Assembly: GCA_946999645.1 (NCBI GenBank)
Contig: CAMQDS010000001.1
Location: 235,661 to 299,660, forward strand
Length of the DNA stretch: 64,000 bases
DNA from: an uncultured Bacteroidales bacterium
GTDB lineage: Bacteria; Bacteroidota; Bacteroidia; Bacteroidales; UBA932
Reading direction: 5' to 3'
Numbering within the stretch: the first letter of the stretch is position 1; the number at the start of each line of letters is the position of its first letter. The translations under genes and the position numbers were made by a program. Below, piece after piece: positions 60,872-64,000 of this stretch. The notes under the pieces are model-generated. The model worked only from the letters and a program-made list of their open reading frames with translations, searched no databases and was not told the DNA's origin.

Positions 60872-62533
60872 ATGAAACATTATCTAATAATTACAATGTC
60901 ACTGCTTTTATGTTTTGCTTCTTGCAGTGAAAATAAAAAAGAAGTGAATATTATCCCAGCGCCTAAGAGTGTTGAGGTTAAATCTGGCACTTTTGTCATT
61001 GCTGGCGCCCCTATTAGTTATGAATCAAGTCTTGATGCTCGTGTTGTAAAACTCATAAACAATTTTGCATCCAAATTAAGTTTAGTAACAGGAAAAGAGA
61101 GTAGCGTTCAGCCTTCTTTGCAAGAAAATAAAGGTATTTCTTTTACTTTTATGGGTAATCTTGCAGATGAAGAATACACTATCAATTCTACAACTGAAGA
61201 ACTTATAATAAGTGCTTCTTCTTATAATGGGTTCCTCTATGCTATTCAAAGTCTGGCACAAATGCTTCCTGTAGCATATTATGGCAATGAAGCAGCACCT
61301 GGTGAAAATTGGTCAATTCCTTGTGTTGATATAAAGGATAAGCCACGTTTTGCTTATAGGGGTATGATGCTTGATGTATGCCGTCATTTCTTCTCTGTTG
61401 AAGAAGTAAAACGCTATCTTGACATAATGGCAACCTATAAACTCAATCGTTTTCACTGGCATTTAACAGAAGACCAAGGCTGGAGAATAGAAATTAAAAA
61501 ATATCCTAAGTTGACTGAAATCGGTTCTATGAGGGATGAAACACTTATTGGACATTCAGGCGAGAAGGACGAAAAATATGATGGCACTCCGTATGGAGGA
61601 TTTTATACTCAAGAACAGCTCAAAGATGTAGTTGCCTATGCAGCGGATCTTGGTATAACAGTTATCCCAGAAATAGATCTTCCAGGACATATGATTGCTG
61701 CTTTGGCTTCTTATCCTGAATTAGGATGTACAGGCGGGCCTTATAAGGTATGGACAAAATGGGGTGTAGCAGACGATGTCCTTTGTGTGGGTAAAGAAAG
61801 CACATTCAAGTTTCTTGAAGATGTCCTTACAGAACTTATAGATATTTTCCCTTCAGAATATATACATATTGGAGGAGACGAGTGCCCAAAGACTGCCTGG
61901 AAAAATTGCAAGAAATGTCAGGCTCGTATAAAAGCGTTAGGATTTAAGGATGATGAAAAACATACTGCAGAACAATATCTTCAAAGTTATGTTACAGAAC
62001 GTATCCAGAACTTCCTTAACAGTAAAGGTCGTAAAATAATCGGTTGGGATGAAATCCTTGAGGGTAAATTGGCTGAAGGAGCAACTGTTATGTCTTGGAG
62101 AGGAGTACAAGGTGGAATCCAGGCTGCAAATAATGGTTTTGATGCCATAATGACCCCTACTGACTATATGTATTTTGATCACTATCAATCTGATAAAAAA
62201 GATTTGGAACCTCTTGCCATAGGTGGTTTCCTACCGATAGATACAGTATATAGTTATGAACCGCTAAAAGGCTTTACAGAAGAGGCCGCTAAGCATATTT
62301 TGGGAGTACAGGCAAATGAATGGACAGAGTACATAGCTACTCCTGAACATCTTGAATATATGTTATTACCTCGACTTGCTGCATTGAGTGAAGTACAGTG
62401 GTGTTCTCCTGAACAGAAAAATTTTGACAGATTTAAGCAGTCATTAGTTAAAAAGCATTTCCCTATTTACGATAAAATGGGATATACTTATAGTAAAGAT
62501 ATTATAGGAGAATATGGTATGCCTAAAAAATAA
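60872..62533 (+). CDS. GH20 beta-N-acetylhexosaminidase lipoprotein
   Basis: Removes terminal GlcNAc or GalNAc by substrate-assisted catalysis. The 553-residue lipoprotein (lipid cysteine in LLLCFASC) has an N-terminal GH20b domain (IIPAPKSVEVKSGTF) and a GH20 barrel: RGMMLDVCRHFFSVEEVKRYLD, NRFHWHLTEDQGWRIEIK, and the catalytic pair D336-E337 in HIGGDECPKTAW. It lies 31 bases after the flippase gene. It is not beside a SusCD pair, so it may serve general mucin or peptidoglycan-sugar release. Confidence 0.94.
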   Translation: MKHYLIITMSLLLCFASCSENKKEVNIIPAPKSVEVKSGTFVIAGAPISYESSLDARVVKLINNFASKLSLVTGKESSVQPSLQENKGISFTFMGNLADEEYTINSTTEELIISASSYNGFLYAIQSLAQMLPVAYYGNEAAPGENWSIPCVDIKDKPRFAYRGMMLDVCRHFFSVEEVKRYLDIMATYKLNRFHWHLTEDQGWRIEIKKYPKLTEIGSMRDETLIGHSGEKDEKYDGTPYGGFYTQEQLKDVVAYAADLGITVIPEIDLPGHMIAALASYPELGCTGGPYKVWTKWGVADDVLCVGKESTFKFLEDVLTELIDIFPSEYIHIGGDECPKTAWKNCKKCQARIKALGFKDDEKHTAEQYLQSYVTERIQNFLNSKGRKIIGWDEILEGKLAEGATVMSWRGVQGGIQAANNGFDAIMTPTDYMYFDHYQSDKKDLEPLAIGGFLPIDTVYSYEPLKGFTEEAAKHILGVQANEWTEYIATPEHLEYMLLPRLAALSEVQWCSPEQKNFDRFKQSLVKKHFPIYDKMGYTYSKDIIGEYGMPKK

Positions 62534-62559
62534 TTTGGCTTAAAGTATAAAATAGATAT

Positions 62560-62590
62560 ACTCCCGGAGGTTGCAATGACTTTCGGGAGT
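62560..62590. terminator. Terminator between GH20 and chromate-transporter genes
   Basis: ACTCCCG/CGGGAGT, extended by G-U pairs to about 11 bp, followed on the plus strand by TTATTTAAT. It lies between convergent genes and may serve both. Confidence 0.65.
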
Positions 62591-62594
62591 TTAT

Positions 62595-63209
62595 TTAATA
62601 TAATATATATCCTAAAATTCCACCTATGATTATAAGTAGAATAGGTCCTGCTTTAAAGAATAAAGATGCTGCTACAGCTCCAGTCAGTAATATCCAACTT
62701 TTCCAATCGGTGAAATTTTCTTTTAGAATTTCAAATTCTGGCTTAGATAGCAGTGGTATTCCGTCCCATGATGTTTTTACTATTAATATTATAGCGGCAG
62801 ACCCGATAAGTCCCACTACAGCAGGTCGGAGCATACTCATCACCCCTTCAAAAATTCTGTTATTCATAAATTGCTCATAAAATTTTACTATCAACAGAAC
62901 AATTATAAAAGAAGGAAGAACAAGGGCGAAAGTCGCTGTAAAAGAACCCATTACACTTATGATGAAAGAGGCACCTGCGTTATGTAGAACCTCGTAGCCA
63001 ACGTATGTTGCAGTATTTATTCCTATCGGACCTGGAGTCATTTGAGAGATTGCAACAATATCAGTAAACATACTTTCAGTAATCCACTTATGTGATACTA
63101 CTACTTGAGTTTGTATAAGTGAAAGCATTGCATATCCACCACCGAATGTAAAAATACCAATTAGAAAAAAGGTGCTGAACAGTTGTAATAAAATTATTAT
63201 AATATCCAT
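62595..63209 (-). CDS. Chromate transporter family protein, short subunit 2
   Basis: The 204-residue membrane protein is one half of a split ChrA (short-chain CHR), with FLIGIFTFGGGYAMLSLIQTQVV at the start and about six hydrophobic segments. Two such halves usually form a functional pair. The ATG abuts the stop of the partner at 63210, so the two are co-translated. Despite the name, the physiological anion in anaerobes is uncertain. Confidence 0.88.
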   Translation of the reverse strand: MDIIIILLQLFSTFFLIGIFTFGGGYAMLSLIQTQVVVSHKWITESMFTDIVAISQMTPGPIGINTATYVGYEVLHNAGASFIISVMGSFTATFALVLPSFIIVLLIVKFYEQFMNNRIFEGVMSMLRPAVVGLIGSAAIILIVKTSWDGIPLLSKPEFEILKENFTDWKSWILLTGAVAASLFFKAGPILLIIIGGILGYILY

Positions 63210-63788
63210 TTAACGTTTGCCTCCACTTTTTTCTTTAATATACATAACGATGAAGGTTAAAACCATAATTACCAACAGAATATAAATTGGAGAAATATTC
63301 AAAAAAGAAACAGCTATAAGTGCGCCTATACTAATAAGCCATGAAAGTAGGTTCTTATTATTCTTTTTTGCCAACTTAATCATCGGTACAATTATAAGTG
63401 AGATGACAACTGGTCGTATTCCTTTGAATATGCTTACTATTGTAGGATTATTTTGGTATCCAGTAAATAGAGACGCAATAAGGAGAATAATTATGAAAGA
63501 GGGTAGTGAAGTCCCTATTGTTGCAATAATACTGCCCTTTAGTCCACGTAGTTTGTGTCCTGCAAAAATAGATATATTGACAGATAAAATACCGGGAGCA
63601 GATTGAGATAATGCTATTATGTTTGGTAATTCATCTTCAGAAATCCATTTGCGTTTCAATATTTCATTTTGTATAATCGGCAGCATAGCATATCCCCCTC
63701 CGATTGTGAAAGTTCCTATTTTGAGAAATACCATAAAAATCTCAAACAGGCTTACCTCATTTATTTTAAATACTTTTTTATTTGTCAT
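63210..63788 (-). CDS. Chromate transporter family protein, short subunit 1
   Basis: The 192-residue partner half of the split ChrA, with FLKIGTFTIGGGYAMLPIIQNEIL and SQSAPGILSVNISIFAGH, the counterpart of SQMTPGPIGINTATYVGY in the second half. It is first in the two-gene operon, divergent from the probable rRNA promoter. No chromate regulator gene is present. Confidence 0.88.
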   Translation of the reverse strand: MTNKKVFKINEVSLFEIFMVFLKIGTFTIGGGYAMLPIIQNEILKRKWISEDELPNIIALSQSAPGILSVNISIFAGHKLRGLKGSIIATIGTSLPSFIIILLIASLFTGYQNNPTIVSIFKGIRPVVISLIIVPMIKLAKKNNKNLLSWLISIGALIAVSFLNISPIYILLVIMVLTFIVMYIKEKSGGKR

Positions 63789-63851
63789 AAGCTGTTTCTA
63801 ACAAAATGAATGTAAAATTAATGTTTTAATTTTAAAAAATCGTGTAAAAAA

Positions 63852-63882
63852 TTTGTGAAGAAGAAAAAAGTAGTTATCTTTG
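63852..63882 (+). promoter_or_regulatory. Strong promoter, probably of an rRNA operon
   Basis: TTTG (63852-63855), a 19-base spacer and TATCTTTG (63875-63882), with an A-rich stretch upstream. This is the strongest promoter match in the window. Confidence 0.75.
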
Positions 63883-64000
63883 CAGCCCGTTTGAAAAAGA
63901 ATCAATCTTTTGTTAACGGCAGATCATTGACAATATTGAAAGATTAGTACAAGAAGCAAGTACCAAGAACAAAGAACGAGAGCGTTAATTCCGAGAGGAA
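63883..64000 (+). other. Probable leader of a 16S rRNA precursor (rRNA outside window)
   Basis: The sequence after the promoter has no coding frame and contains a boxA-like element AGATCATTGACA (63921-63932), resembling leaders that precede 16S rRNA in Bacteroidales. The mature rRNA itself is not reached. Confidence 0.6.

Noticed and set aside
1..64000. CRISPR arrays, insertion sequences, integrases or phage genes
   Set aside because: No regularly spaced direct repeats and no recognisable mobile-element proteins were seen on reading.

Overview
The window looks like an AT-rich chromosome segment of a gut-type Bacteroidota, most likely order Bacteroidales. Three things point there: two SusC/SusD polysaccharide-utilisation loci (PULs), the phylum-specific promoter form TTTG-N19-21-TAnnTTTG at many intergenic regions with little Shine-Dalgarno signal, and typical Bacteroidales genes (fused DAHP synthase/chorismate mutase, b558-type SdhC, DUF3109, OxyR beside a peroxiredoxin). 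I cannot name a genus.

Layout. 1-1894: end of the rod-shape cluster (mrdA tail, mrdB). 1976-3760: divergent peroxiredoxin/oxyR stress pair, then tRNA-Leu(TAA). 4000-10744: topA, divergent from the cell-wall operon PBP1A-ddl-prmC. 10835-24040: mixed housekeeping and uncharacterised genes: an unknown lipoprotein, U32 family protein, TPR protein, a degenerate M16 protease-like protein, DUF3109, DUF2007, coiled-coil membrane protein, hemW, an M24 aminopeptidase and a solitary sdhC. 24223-34935: PUL1 (SusC, SusD, GH29 fucosidase, CBM9-like/family-10-like hydrolase, transglutaminase-core lipoprotein). 35007-40761: pyrH-frr-aroF/chorismate mutase, convergent with dusB-lpxK, then pfkA.

40773-55302: PUL2. 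An XylR-like/AraC-type regulator sits directly after pfkA. It is followed by a GH92 mannosidase, a phospholipase-C-like/alkaline phosphatase fusion, a GH63/GH37-like glycosidase, a calcineurin-like phosphoesterase, SusC, SusD, an EEP phosphoesterase and an unknown lipoprotein. PUL2 is unusual because four phosphoesterase domains accompany only two glycosidases, which suggests a phosphorylated or phosphodiester-capped glycan as substrate. Its two promoters share a TGCGT/ACGCA(AAT) element at nearly the same distance from the -7 box, a good candidate site for the adjacent regulator.

55408-58196: ribosomal operon rplM-rpsI-rpsB-tsf with a strong palindrome at its promoter and a structured leader before rpsB. 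58433-63788: cyclophilin lipoprotein, oligosaccharide flippase, GH20 hexosaminidase and a split chromate-transporter pair. The right edge (63852-64000) carries a consensus promoter and a leader resembling those before Bacteroidales 16S rRNA genes, so an rrn operon probably starts just outside.

No CRISPR array, insertion sequence, integrase or prophage gene was seen. No gene-free stretch exceeds about 250 bases; intergenic contents are listed as features.
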